64,000 nt of DNA from Pseudoxanthomonas sp. J31 (lineage in GTDB: Bacteria; Pseudomonadota; Gammaproteobacteria; Xanthomonadales; Xanthomonadaceae). Under the pieces are notes generated by a model. That model saw only the letters and a program-made list of their open reading frames with translations, had not been told where the DNA came from and ran no database searches. A program made the position numbers and the translations under genes. Shown here in pieces: positions 8,156 to 18,367 of the stretch; position 1 is the first letter of the stretch, and each line of letters opens with the position of its first letter. The DNA lies in the NCBI RefSeq assembly GCF_000510725.1, contig NZ_KI783312.1, positions 197,266 through 261,265 of the forward strand, read 5' to 3'.

Positions 8156-10051
8156 TCACGGGCTCGGGAGCAGGGGAGCAACCAAGGCATCAGGCAACCC
8201 TCCCGTAGCGCGGGCCTCATCCAGAGCTGCAAGCGCCAGATCTGCCCGCCCCTCCCTGGCAAGCACCCTCATGATCCTTTGCGCGTAGTCGATGTCACCC
8301 GCCTGCAGGCTCATCAGTAACGCATTGGCAAAGGCCTTCCGGGCCAAGTCCGATTCGTCGGTATACCTGAACAGGTAGTCTCCGAATTGTGCGTAGTTGT
8401 GCGGAGCCATTACCCCCCTGTCGAACAGAACGAGGAAGGCATCCGTCAGCCGCCTGTCATCCAAGGGAATACCCTTGTACCGATGCCCCAGGAGGTCGTA
8501 AAGAGCAGTGAGGGTCTCTGGCGAAAGCGGACGTGTCCGAAGTTTGCCGACCAGCCGATCCCATACCTCCTCGCTCCCCGGCAGGCCGTACTGAGCATGG
8601 AGCAGTAGTAGGGACTGGTCCGGAAGGATGTTGCTCGAGGGAAGGTTGGCCTCGTGCTCGAAAGTCTGCAAAGCCAGACTGAAGAACGGGGAGTCATGCG
8701 AGCCATCGGCCATCTCGTAGTACAGCACGCCAATATCATGCGCAGCCCGTGGCGATTGGGGGTTCATTGCAGCATGGGTGGTCGCGAGCAGGAGATGGTC
8801 CCCCCAGGTAGCGGACCGTATCCAGCACAGGAACACAAGCGCCATCATTACTGCGCCCAAGCCAGCAATCTTGAGGCCTGACCCATCCTGGACCGGCACC
8901 CTGCGCACGCCTTCGGCCACTACCAGGAGCAGCCCAAGCAGAGCGAAGTAGTTCCGGTGCTCGAACGCGAGTTCCAGTGCCACGACATTCGAGGTCATCG
9001 CATGGCCTGCGAAGAACCACAGCACGCCCAATGACGCCAAGGGCGCGCGGCGACGCCAGTACCAAGCCAAGCCAAGCAATCCTGACAGCAGCAGCCCACC
9101 CGCCAGCGTAGTCCAGGGCTGGAGCAGCGAAACGGATGGAGCGAAATCGTCGTAGTAGAAGGGCATACGCCCGGGCAAGGGGAACAGGATCTGGCCGATG
9201 TACATCGGCAGGATCCGCAGCTGGCTCAGCAGGCGCTGGACCACGTCGAAATCCCGGATGAAGTACGCATCCGGGTTCGCATACCTGGGAAGCACCACCG
9301 CCACGAACAGTATGGCGCCAAGCAGCGCCCCCACCCCGTAGCCCCATCGCCAGAAGCGCCGCTGCGCAGGCGTGGCACCATCAAAGCGGAGCAAGGTGAG
9401 CTCGAGCGCTAGGGTAAACAGCGGCAACAGCAGTGCGCTCTCCTTCGCGCCCAGAGCCAGCAGTAGCAGGGGCACGCAGGCCACCAGCCAGGGCCAACCC
9501 CGTCGTTCCTCGACCTGCAACCTGCGCCCACGGAGGTAAGCAAGCAGGGCCAGCGCGGTAAACGTCAGGCACAGGGTCTCCATCCGTTGCACCACGTACA
9601 GCACGGTGGACACCTGCAAAGGATGCACCGCCCAGGCTAGTGCCAGACCGCCAGCCGACAGCTGTAGGCCCTGACGTACCCCGGCCAGGGCCAGCAACTT
9701 CAGGCACAGCAGGTAAACCAGTAGGGCATTGGCCAGGTGGACCAGCAGCCCTCCCAACTTCCACCCCCATGGGTCCAATCCCCCCAGGGCATGATTGAGG
9801 GCAAAGCTGGCCATGGCCAGCTGCCTGCCCGTGCCGCCCGGATCGAAGCTGGTGGCTGCGCGCCAGAGCTGGCCCCAATCCAGGGCCGAGACATGAAGGC
9901 GCTGGTTGGTCACCAGCGCTGGGAAATCGTCGAATATGAAGGGTCCAGAGAGGCCAGGCCAGTACACCAGGGCGGCACATCCCAGCACCGCCAGGACGAT
10001 GGCAACCTGCGGGCGGAACGGACGTACGCGCCCATCCAATGTTTTCCCCAC
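8156..10051 (-). CDS. GT-C-type polytopic membrane protein, candidate pilin glycosyltransferase
   Basis: A 631-residue protein with an N-terminal transmembrane helix, then LSGPFIFDDFPALVTN (about residues 30-45), the acidic first-loop motif of GT-C transferases of the PMT/TMTC type. About ten further helices reach residue 430, and the soluble C-terminal part (about 430-631) is helical and TPR-like. Start is the GTG at 10051 with AAGGGG 8 nt upstream. It lies 25 nt downstream of the second pilin gene on the same strand, which suggests co-expression and pilin as the acceptor; polytopic pilin glycosyltransferases are commonly encoded next to pilA in Pseudomonas. Function is inferred from context only; it could also act on a lipid-linked glycan. 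Confidence 0.65.
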   Translation of the reverse strand: MGKTLDGRVRPFRPQVAIVLAVLGCAALVYWPGLSGPFIFDDFPALVTNQRLHVSALDWGQLWRAATSFDPGGTGRQLAMASFALNHALGGLDPWGWKLGGLLVHLANALLVYLLCLKLLALAGVRQGLQLSAGGLALAWAVHPLQVSTVLYVVQRMETLCLTFTALALLAYLRGRRLQVEERRGWPWLVACVPLLLLALGAKESALLLPLFTLALELTLLRFDGATPAQRRFWRWGYGVGALLGAILFVAVVLPRYANPDAYFIRDFDVVQRLLSQLRILPMYIGQILFPLPGRMPFYYDDFAPSVSLLQPWTTLAGGLLLSGLLGLAWYWRRRAPLASLGVLWFFAGHAMTSNVVALELAFEHRNYFALLGLLLVVAEGVRRVPVQDGSGLKIAGLGAVMMALVFLCWIRSATWGDHLLLATTHAAMNPQSPRAAHDIGVLYYEMADGSHDSPFFSLALQTFEHEANLPSSNILPDQSLLLLHAQYGLPGSEEVWDRLVGKLRTRPLSPETLTALYDLLGHRYKGIPLDDRRLTDAFLVLFDRGVMAPHNYAQFGDYLFRYTDESDLARKAFANALLMSLQAGDIDYAQRIMRVLAREGRADLALAALDEARATGGLPDALVAPLLPSP

Positions 10052-10076
10052 CAGGATTCCCCTTGGGTTATGGCAA

Positions 10077-10487
10077 TCAGCTGCAGCCAGCAGGATGCAG
10101 ACTGGGAGAAATGGCGGGATCCACCTTGCACGCCCACTGGCCCGAAGCGATCCGTGACAGCTCGATCGTCTTGCCGACCACCTTGGGACTTCCCTTGAGC
10201 GTGCAACGGATGAAGCCGGTATCTCCGGGGCTCATGCTCAGGTTGCACCGCGGGGAACTGGTCGGTAGCCCGATGTCCGCAAGGTTAAACGTATTAATGT
10301 TATCCACCAGCACGTGGGCCTCGAAACTGCTCACGCCACCCCGGACCTCAGCCAGGCCCGCAGCCAGTTGACTCTTGGCAACGTAGTTCTGGTATGCCGG
10401 CAGCGCGATGGCCGCCAAGATCGCGATGATCGCCACGACGATCATCAGTTCGATCAGGGTAAAACCCGTATGCCCATTCCTTTGCAT
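10077..10487 (-). CDS. Type IVa pilin, second copy
   Basis: A 136-residue prepilin with a short leader MQRNGHTG and the class III cleavage motif [18 protein letters not shown], Glu at mature position 5, then the hydrophobic helix ending [13 protein letters not shown]. Four cysteines (PRC, IRC, WAC, AGC) could form two disulfides, the last making the C-terminal loop. The protein ends in Ser directly after the final Cys. It is a diverged paralogue of the pilin just upstream, from which a strong terminator separates it, so it may be expressed at a lower level by read-through. PilD would cleave it before Phe9. Confidence 0.92.
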   Translation of the reverse strand: MQRNGHTGFTLIELMIVVAIIAILAAIALPAYQNYVAKSQLAAGLAEVRGGVSSFEAHVLVDNINTFNLADIGLPTSSPRCNLSMSPGDTGFIRCTLKGSPKVVGKTIELSRIASGQWACKVDPAISPSLHPAGCS

Positions 10488-10510
10488 GCTCTTGCCCCCC
10501 AGCTGAGCAT

Positions 10511-10541
10511 CTTAAAAGAAAGGGGCGTTGCCGCCCCTTTC
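10511..10541 (-). terminator. Intrinsic terminator between the two pilin genes
   Basis: Arms GAAAGGGGCG and CGCCCCTTTC (10518-10527 and 10532-10541) form a 10-bp stem with a 4 nt loop. On the minus strand it is followed by TTTTAAG, giving a U-rich tail. It lies about 30 nt downstream of the first pilin gene and would cap most transcripts from the sigma-54 promoter after that gene. Confidence 0.8.
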
Positions 10542-10573
10542 CTGTCGTGCAATCCAACCAACAATTCGCCCGC

Positions 10574-11014
10574 TTAGGAGCCGGTGCAGCCGGTCGGGTT
10601 GTAGCTGGCCTTGTAGCCAGCAGCGTTGCCGCCGACACTGCAAGCCCACTGACCGGAGCTATTGCGGGTCAGGGTAATCGTCTTGCCGGTGACCTTCGGG
10701 TTGCCGCGAACCGTGCACGCGATGGCCTGCCCACTGGCGTCATTCCAGGCGCCGCTCGGAGTAATCGCGCTGCAGCGCGCGGTGCTACTAGCCAGACCCA
10801 GATCGGTGGCGGCCGGGGTCGTGGCACCATTCACGCCCGACTGGATGCCTTCCTCGTAGGCGGTCACGCCGCCGCGGATGTCGGCGAGGCCGGCGGTCAT
10901 CTGCGACTTGGCGACGTAGTCCTGGTAGGCCGGCAGCGCGATGGCGGCCAGGATGGCGATGATCGCCACGACGATCATCAGTTCGATCAGGGTAAAGCCC
11001 TGCTGCTTCTTCAT
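10574..11014 (-). CDS. pilA: PilA, major type IVa pilin
   Basis: A 146-residue prepilin with leader MKKQQG, cleavage before [19 protein letters not shown], and Glu5 of the mature protein. The helix ends [13 protein letters not shown], and four cysteines (ARC, IAC, WAC, TGC) lie in the globular head. The C-terminus is PTGCTGS, so a Ser follows the last Cys as in pilins modified at the C-terminal Ser. The start has AGGGGAATC 5 nt upstream; an upstream in-frame ATG was rejected because it would give a 24-residue leader. It is the better candidate for the major pilin, since it has its own sigma-54 promoter and terminator. Confidence 0.95.
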   Translation of the reverse strand: MKKQQGFTLIELMIVVAIIAILAAIALPAYQDYVAKSQMTAGLADIRGGVTAYEEGIQSGVNGATTPAATDLGLASSTARCSAITPSGAWNDASGQAIACTVRGNPKVTGKTITLTRNSSGQWACSVGGNAAGYKASYNPTGCTGS

Positions 11015-11104
11015 GTTGATTCCCCTAGAACGGTTGTTGGCGGGCGCGGAACCTCCCGTGCCCTTCAAGCGAGCCCGTGATCGACGACCACGTATCTGTC
11101 CCCA

Positions 11105-11120
11105 CGCAGGTTACGTGCCA
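11105..11120 (-). promoter_or_regulatory. Sigma-54 promoter of pilA
   Basis: The minus strand reads TGGCACGTAACCTGCG: a perfect -24 TGGCACG, exact GG-N10-GC spacing, and a -12 element with one change (CTGC for TTGC). It is 91 bp upstream of the pilA ATG. PilA transcription in Pseudomonas and Xanthomonas depends on RpoN with PilR, so this fits the known regulation. Confidence 0.82.
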
Positions 11121-11241
11121 ACTCCCCCACGCGACGCCCGCGGCGGCATCTTACCAATCTTGCGCGGCAAACACCGAGCCCTGGCCATCCCCAATGCGTG
11201 ATCCGCACCACAAACCTGCTCCATGGCGCATTTGGCAAAAA

Positions 11242-11258
11242 GTGACGTTTCGCGTCAC
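11242..11258. promoter_or_regulatory. Inverted repeat GTGACG-N5-CGTCAC between pilA and pilC
   Basis: A perfect 6-bp inverted repeat with a 5 bp spacer, in the 436 bp gap between the divergent genes pilA and pilC. It could be an operator for either gene. The 9 bp distance between GTGA and TCAC does not fit the 6 bp spacer of the Crp/Clp consensus, so no regulator is proposed. The rest of the gap holds the sigma-54 promoter and no gene. Confidence 0.4.
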
Positions 11259-11450
11259 CTGAAGGTACGGTGCAGACGCCCCACCCCCTCGATCAGCGAC
11301 TATCCGGCCCGGAGACCATCGGCGAGGGGGTGGCACAGGTCCTCCAGGAGGCCGCCCAGGCCAGCCGGCGGCGGGGTGCCTGCCGCCCCAATACCCGCTA
11401 CCATGCCGGTTCGTGCCGGCATGGGGATGCCGGCTGGGGAGAACAAGCAC

Positions 11451-12707
11451 ATGTCCGCAACCCGTTCTGCCGTCAAGTCCGCGCCGGCGGCTCGCTCCAC
11501 CAGTGAGCTCGCGCAGTTCGTCTGGGAGGGGACCGACAAGCGCGGCGTCAAGATGAAGGGCGAGCAGTCGGCCCGGAACGCCAACATGCTCCGCGCCGAG
11601 CTGCGCCGGCAGGGCATCACGCCCACCGTGGTCAAGCCCAAGTCCAAGCCGCTGTTCGGCTCGGCCGGCAAGGCCATCACCCCCAAGGACATCGCCTTCT
11701 TCAGCCGCCAGATGGCGACCATGATGAAATCCGGCGTGCCCATCGTCACCGCGCTGGAGATCATCGGCGGCGGCCAGAAGAACCCGCGGATGAAGAACAT
11801 GGTCGGTGGCATCCGCGCCGACATCGAGGGCGGCTCCTCACTGTACGAGGCGATCAGCAAGCACCCGGTGCAGTTCGACGAGCTGTACCGCAACCTGGTC
11901 CGGGCCGGCGAAGGCGCCGGTGTGCTGGAGACGGTGCTCGACACCATCGCCAACTACAAGGAGAACATCGAGGCCCTGAAGGGCAAGATCAAGAAGGCGA
12001 TGTTCTACCCGGCGATGACCATCGCCGTGGCCCTCATCGTCAGCGCCATCCTGCTGGTATTCGTGGTCCCGCAGTTCGAGGAGACCTTCAAGGGCTTTGG
12101 CGCCGACCTGCCTGCCTTCACCCAGCTGATCGTCAATGCCTCGCGCTTCATGGTCGCCTACTGGTGGGCCGTGCTGATCGCGGCCGTAGGCGCTATTGGC
12201 GCTTTCATCTACGCCTACAAGCGCTCGACCAGCTTCCAGCACTTCCTGGACCGGGTGGTGCTGAAGATCCCGGTCATTGGCGAGATCATGAACAACAGCG
12301 CCATCGCCCGCTTCGCCCGCACCACCGCGGTGACCTTCAAGGCCGGCGTGCCGCTGGTGGAGGCCCTGGACTCGGTCGCCGGCGCTACCGGCAGCTCGGT
12401 CTACGAGAAAGCCATCCTGCGCATCCGCGACGACGTGGCGGTGGGCTACCCGGTCAACCTGGCCATGAAGCAGACCAACCTGTTCCCGCACATGGTGGTG
12501 CAGATGGCGGCCATCGGCGAGGAGGCCGGCGCCCTGGACACCATGCTCTTCAAGGTGGCGGAGTATTATGAGCAGGAGGTCAACAACGCCGTCGACGCGT
12601 TGGCCAGCCTGATCGAACCGATGATCATGGTGGTGCTGGGCGTCCTGGTGGGCGGCATGGTCGTCGGCATGTACCTGCCCATCTTCAAGCTCGCTTCCAC
12701 CATCTGA
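11451..12707 (+). CDS. pilC: PilC, type IV pilus inner-membrane platform protein
   Basis: A 418-residue GspF/PilC-family protein with two repeated T2SSF domains. The first shows FFSRQMATMMKSGVPIVTALEII and the second FARTTAVTFKAGVPLVEALDSV. Three hydrophobic helices occur (near residues 185-210, 230-255 and 390-415), and the second domain ends with the usual EPMIMVVLGVLVGGMVVGMYLPIF-type helix. The protein anchors the PilB motor to the pilus base. The ATG at 11451 is preceded by GGGGAG at 9 nt; the longer frame upstream lacks homology. It is divergent from pilA and 12 nt upstream of pilD. Confidence 0.96.
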   Translation: MSATRSAVKSAPAARSTSELAQFVWEGTDKRGVKMKGEQSARNANMLRAELRRQGITPTVVKPKSKPLFGSAGKAITPKDIAFFSRQMATMMKSGVPIVTALEIIGGGQKNPRMKNMVGGIRADIEGGSSLYEAISKHPVQFDELYRNLVRAGEGAGVLETVLDTIANYKENIEALKGKIKKAMFYPAMTIAVALIVSAILLVFVVPQFEETFKGFGADLPAFTQLIVNASRFMVAYWWAVLIAAVGAIGAFIYAYKRSTSFQHFLDRVVLKIPVIGEIMNNSAIARFARTTAVTFKAGVPLVEALDSVAGATGSSVYEKAILRIRDDVAVGYPVNLAMKQTNLFPHMVVQMAAIGEEAGALDTMLFKVAEYYEQEVNNAVDALASLIEPMIMVVLGVLVGGMVVGMYLPIFKLASTI

Positions 12708-12719
12708 CCAAGACACTCC

Positions 12720-13583
12720 ATGGCGTTCCTCGACCAACAGCCCCTGCTGGGTTATCCGCTCGTTGCCGGCGTGGGGCTGGCGGTCGGCAGCTTCCTCAAC
12801 GTGGTCATCCTGCGCCTGCCACGCCGGCTGGAGTGGGAGTGGAAGCGCGACGCCCGCGAGATCCTCGGCCAGCCGGAGATCTACGACCCGCCACCACCCG
12901 GGGTGGTGGTGGAACCCTCGCACGACCCGGTCACCGGCGACCGCCTCAAGTGGTGGGAGAACATCCCGGTCCTGAGCTACCTGCTGCTGCGCGGCCGCTC
13001 CCGCTACAGCGGCCAGCGCATCTCGCTGCAGTACCCGCTGGTGGAACTGCTCACCGGCGTGCTGACCGTGCTGTGCGCCTGGCGCTTCGGCTTCGGCTGG
13101 CAGGGCTTCGGCGCGATGCTGCTGACCTGGTTCCTGGTCGCGCTGTCGGGCATCGACCTGCGCACCCGCCTGCTGCCGGACCAGCTGACCCTGCCGCTGA
13201 TGTGGCTGGGCCTGATCGCCAGCCTGGACAACCTCTACATGCCGGCCAAGCCCGCCCTGCTGGGCGCGATCGCCGGCTACGTGTCGCTGTGGAGCGTGTG
13301 GTGGCTGTTCAAGCAGCTCACCGGCAAGGAAGGCATGGGCCACGGCGACTTCAAGCTGCTGGCGGCGCTGGGCGCCTGGTGCGGCCTCAAGGGCATCCTG
13401 CCGATCATCCTGCTCTCCTCGGTGGTGGGCGCCATCGTCGGCAGCATCTGGCTGGCCTGGAAGGGCCGCGACCGCGCCACCCCGATCCCGTTCGGCCCCT
13501 ACCTGGCCATCGCCGGCTGGATCTATTTCTTCTGGGGCGATGCGATGATGGGCGCCTACATGCGCCTGGCCGGGCTCGGCTGA
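12720..13583 (+). CDS. pilD: PilD, prepilin peptidase/N-methyltransferase without the zinc-finger cysteines
   Basis: A 287-residue integral-membrane aspartyl protease (A24A). It cleaves prepilins after the leader Gly and methylates the new N-terminal Phe. The two catalytic Asp are seen in SGIDLRTRLLPD and in GMGHGDFKLL (the GxGD motif), with LKWWENIPVLSYLLLRG marking the N-terminal domain. Most PilD proteins carry two CxxC pairs around that segment; here the flanks read VTGDRLKWW and GRSRYSGQRIS with no cysteine. Loss of this tetracysteine site is, to my knowledge, also reported for the X. campestris homologue XpsO, so it may be a family trait. It follows pilC and precedes coaE, the usual order. 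Confidence 0.95.
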   Translation: MAFLDQQPLLGYPLVAGVGLAVGSFLNVVILRLPRRLEWEWKRDAREILGQPEIYDPPPPGVVVEPSHDPVTGDRLKWWENIPVLSYLLLRGRSRYSGQRISLQYPLVELLTGVLTVLCAWRFGFGWQGFGAMLLTWFLVALSGIDLRTRLLPDQLTLPLMWLGLIASLDNLYMPAKPALLGAIAGYVSLWSVWWLFKQLTGKEGMGHGDFKLLAALGAWCGLKGILPIILLSSVVGAIVGSIWLAWKGRDRATPIPFGPYLAIAGWIYFFWGDAMMGAYMRLAGLG

Positions 13584-13641
13584 CCGGCGCCGGCCGCCTC
13601 CCGCGGCGGCCGCCCTCGCACCACCCGCCACGCACTTCCAC

Positions 13642-14289
13642 ATGAGCAACCTGATCATCGGCCTGACCGGGGGCGTGGCTTCCGGCAAGAGCGAGCTGAC
13701 CCGGCGCTTCGAGGCGCTGGGCGTGCACGTGGCCGATGCCGACGTGGTCGCGCGCGAGGTGGTGGAACCGGGGCAGCCGGCCCTGGCGGCAATCGTGCGC
13801 GAGTTCGGGCCCGGCGTGCTGCAGCCCGATGGGCGCCTGGACCGGCGCCAGCTGCGCGAGCGGATCTTCGCCGACCCGGCCGCGCGGCGGACGCTGGAAG
13901 CCATCACCCACCCCGCCATCCGCGCGGCTTTGGAAACCCAGTGCCGCCGGGCCCCGAGCCCCTATGCCATTGCCGCGATCCCGCTGCTGGCCGAAGCCGG
14001 CGGCCGCGTTGGCTATCCCTGGCTGGACCGGATCCTGGTGGTGGACGCCCCGGAAGCCGTCCAGCACGCCCGCCTCATGCGCCGCGACGGCGTGGACGAA
14101 GCCCTGGCCGGGCGGATGATCGCCGCCCAGGCCTCACGCCAGGAACGGCTGGCGCTGGCCGACGACCTGGTGGTCAACGACGGCGAGCCCTCGCACCTGG
14201 ACGCGATGGTGGCCGAGCTGCACGCCCGCTACAGCGCCCTGGCCGGGGCAGCCTCCCCCGACGGCAACGCCGACCCGCTCAGGCCGTAA
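13642..14289 (+). CDS. coaE: Dephospho-CoA kinase
   Basis: A 215-residue P-loop kinase for the last step of CoA synthesis, phosphorylating the 3'-OH of dephospho-CoA. The Walker A sequence GLTGGVASGKS, the ADVVAREVVEPG substrate segment, and the LID region near RMIAAQASRQERL are clear. The length is normal. It sits behind pilC and pilD as in many gammaproteobacteria, probably in the same transcript (58 nt gap). Its 3' end overlaps the convergent Nudix-ThiE gene by 11 bp. Confidence 0.95.
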   Translation: MSNLIIGLTGGVASGKSELTRRFEALGVHVADADVVAREVVEPGQPALAAIVREFGPGVLQPDGRLDRRQLRERIFADPAARRTLEAITHPAIRAALETQCRRAPSPYAIAAIPLLAEAGGRVGYPWLDRILVVDAPEAVQHARLMRRDGVDEALAGRMIAAQASRQERLALADDLVVNDGEPSHLDAMVAELHARYSALAGAASPDGNADPLRP

Positions 14290-15238
14290 CCGGCTCCCAC
14301 AGCGCGCGGATCGCCGCGATTCCCTGCGCGCCCTGGCGCCGCGCCGCCTCGACGTCGTCCGGCCCCAGGCCGCCGATCGCGTAGATCGGCAGGCCCACGT
14401 GCTGGCGCAGTCCGGCGAATCCCTCCCAGCCGATCGGCGAGGCATCCGGATGGGTGGCGGTGGCGCGCACCGGGCCAAGCACGGCGAAATCGCAGCCCAG
14501 CGCCTGGGCCGCCCTCAGTTCTTCCTGCGTATGGCAGGACGCGCCCACCGCCTGCCCCGCCGGCAGCGGCCGCTCGCCCAGCAGCCCCAGCTGCTCGCTG
14601 CCCAGGTGCACGCCGGTGCCCAGCTCCCGGGCCAGGGCCACGTCGCGGTTGAGCAGCAGCTCGGCGCCGCTGCGCCGGCAACGCTCCAGGGCCGCGCTGG
14701 CCAGCTCGCGCCAGGTCGCCGGTTCCAGGCCGGGGGCGCGCAGCTGGACCCGGGTGATCCCCGATTCCAGCGCCGCGTCCAGCGCCGCCAGCCACGCCGG
14801 CAGGTCGCCGCCCGGGGCGGGCGTGACCAGGTAAAGCTCCGGCTGGCGCAGCACGCCGACCACCGGCACGTCGGCCGAGGGCATGGAGTAGCGCGGCAGC
14901 CGTTCCGGCTCGACCCAGGTCATCGCCTGCCCTTCCCTGCCGCGCGGGGAACCTTTCCAGCGCGCGATCCGGAACACCTCCAGGCGCAGGTGCTTGCTCG
15001 GGTACTGCTGCGGCACCTCGATCAGGCGCTCGCCCACCTCGACCTCGATCCCAAGTTCCTCGACCAGTTCGCGCGCCAGGGCTTCCTGCGAAGTCTCGCC
15101 GGGCTCGCGCTTGCCGCCGGGGAATTCCCACAGGCCGGCCAGGTCGCTGTCCTTGCCGCGCTGGGTGAGCAGGATGCGGCCGCGGACGTCGGTGATGACG
15201 CCGGCCACGACGTGGATCGATCGCAACGGTGCTTCCAT
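14279..15238 (-). CDS. Fusion protein: MutT-like Nudix hydrolase plus thiamine-phosphate-synthase-like domain
   Basis: A 319-residue two-domain protein. Residues 1-135 are a MutT-type Nudix domain with a full Nudix box (GGKREPGETSQEALARELVEELGI) and N-terminal VVAGVITDVRGRILLTQR; such domains hydrolyse 8-oxo-dGTP. Residues about 137-319 are a TIM-barrel of the ThiE/TenI type (LYLVTP, VQLRAPGLEP, LLLNRD, GVHLGSEQL, FAVLGPV, PIYAIGGL). The ThiE domain lacks parts of the phosphate and Mg2+-binding consensus, so a TenI-like or moonlighting role is possible. The fusion is widespread in gammaproteobacteria next to secA. It is convergent with coaE and overlaps its end by 11 bp. Confidence 0.88.
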   Translation of the reverse strand: MEAPLRSIHVVAGVITDVRGRILLTQRGKDSDLAGLWEFPGGKREPGETSQEALARELVEELGIEVEVGERLIEVPQQYPSKHLRLEVFRIARWKGSPRGREGQAMTWVEPERLPRYSMPSADVPVVGVLRQPELYLVTPAPGGDLPAWLAALDAALESGITRVQLRAPGLEPATWRELASAALERCRRSGAELLLNRDVALARELGTGVHLGSEQLGLLGERPLPAGQAVGASCHTQEELRAAQALGCDFAVLGPVRATATHPDASPIGWEGFAGLRQHVGLPIYAIGGLGPDDVEAARRQGAQGIAAIRALWEPVTA

Positions 15239-15380
15239 GGCCGAAGCTTAACCGGGACGGGGCGGGCTCCGATATCGCACGCCGCCCCCGGCGGAGGGCA
15301 AACGCGTGGCGCCGGTAACAGTTCCGGCACTCCGTGCCCGGGGCCGTGGCCGCCTGGCGCCACCCGGCCCGGAAACGCGA

Positions 15381-15400
15381 ACGCCCCCTTGCGGGGGCGT
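15381..15400 (-). terminator. Terminator-like hairpin after secA
   Basis: ACGCCCCC (15381-15388), loop TTGC and GGGGGCGT (15393-15400) form an 8-bp GC stem about 40 nt after the secA stop. On the minus strand only a weak T-rich tail follows (TCGCGTTTCC). It is the best termination candidate between secA and the Nudix-ThiE gene. Confidence 0.5.
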
Positions 15401-15438
15401 CCGGGTTCCGGCGCGGAGGCCGGGATGCCTGCCCGGGC

Positions 15439-18165
<2,727 letters not shown>

Positions 18166-18249
18166 CGAAAAGGCCAATTGGGAATGAACGCCGCGGGCGC
18201 CGGGGGCGCCGTGGCGCCGGAGCGGTGCCCCGGCCGGCGGCAATTGTTC

Positions 18250-18255
18250 ATTGTA
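18250..18255 (-). promoter_or_regulatory. Possible -10 element (TACAAT) for secA
   Basis: A TACAAT hexamer on the minus strand, 85 nt upstream of the secA ATG in the only AT-rich part of the gap. The -35 region is not recognisable, so this is a weak call. Confidence 0.4.
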
Positions 18256-18320
18256 GCTTGGGACGCAGTTGGCCGAACTCAAGCGCCCGTTCGTCGGCCG
18301 GTGGCGCCGGCGGCGCAAAC

Positions 18321-18350
18321 GAAAAGGCCCGCCCCCTGGGGGCGGGCCTT
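18321..18350 (-). terminator. Intrinsic terminator of the M23 peptidase gene
   Basis: AAGGCCCGCCCCC (18324-18336) is exactly complementary to GGGGGCGGGCCTT (18338-18350), giving a very stable stem 18 nt after the stop codon. On the minus strand it is followed by TTCGTTTGCG after the closing TTs, a moderate T-rich tail. It separates this gene from secA. Confidence 0.75.
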
Positions 18351-18367
18351 GCGGGCGCGGGCCCGGC

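Noticed and set aside
11232-11247. TTGGCA-like start of a sigma-54 site before pilC
   Set aside because: The 12-bp spaced position reads CG rather than GC, so the essential dinucleotide spacing fails.
18166-18320. Search for a secM-like leader peptide upstream of secA
   Set aside because: No short gene with signal peptide and arrest motif is present; the upstream gene is an M23 peptidase ending in a terminator.
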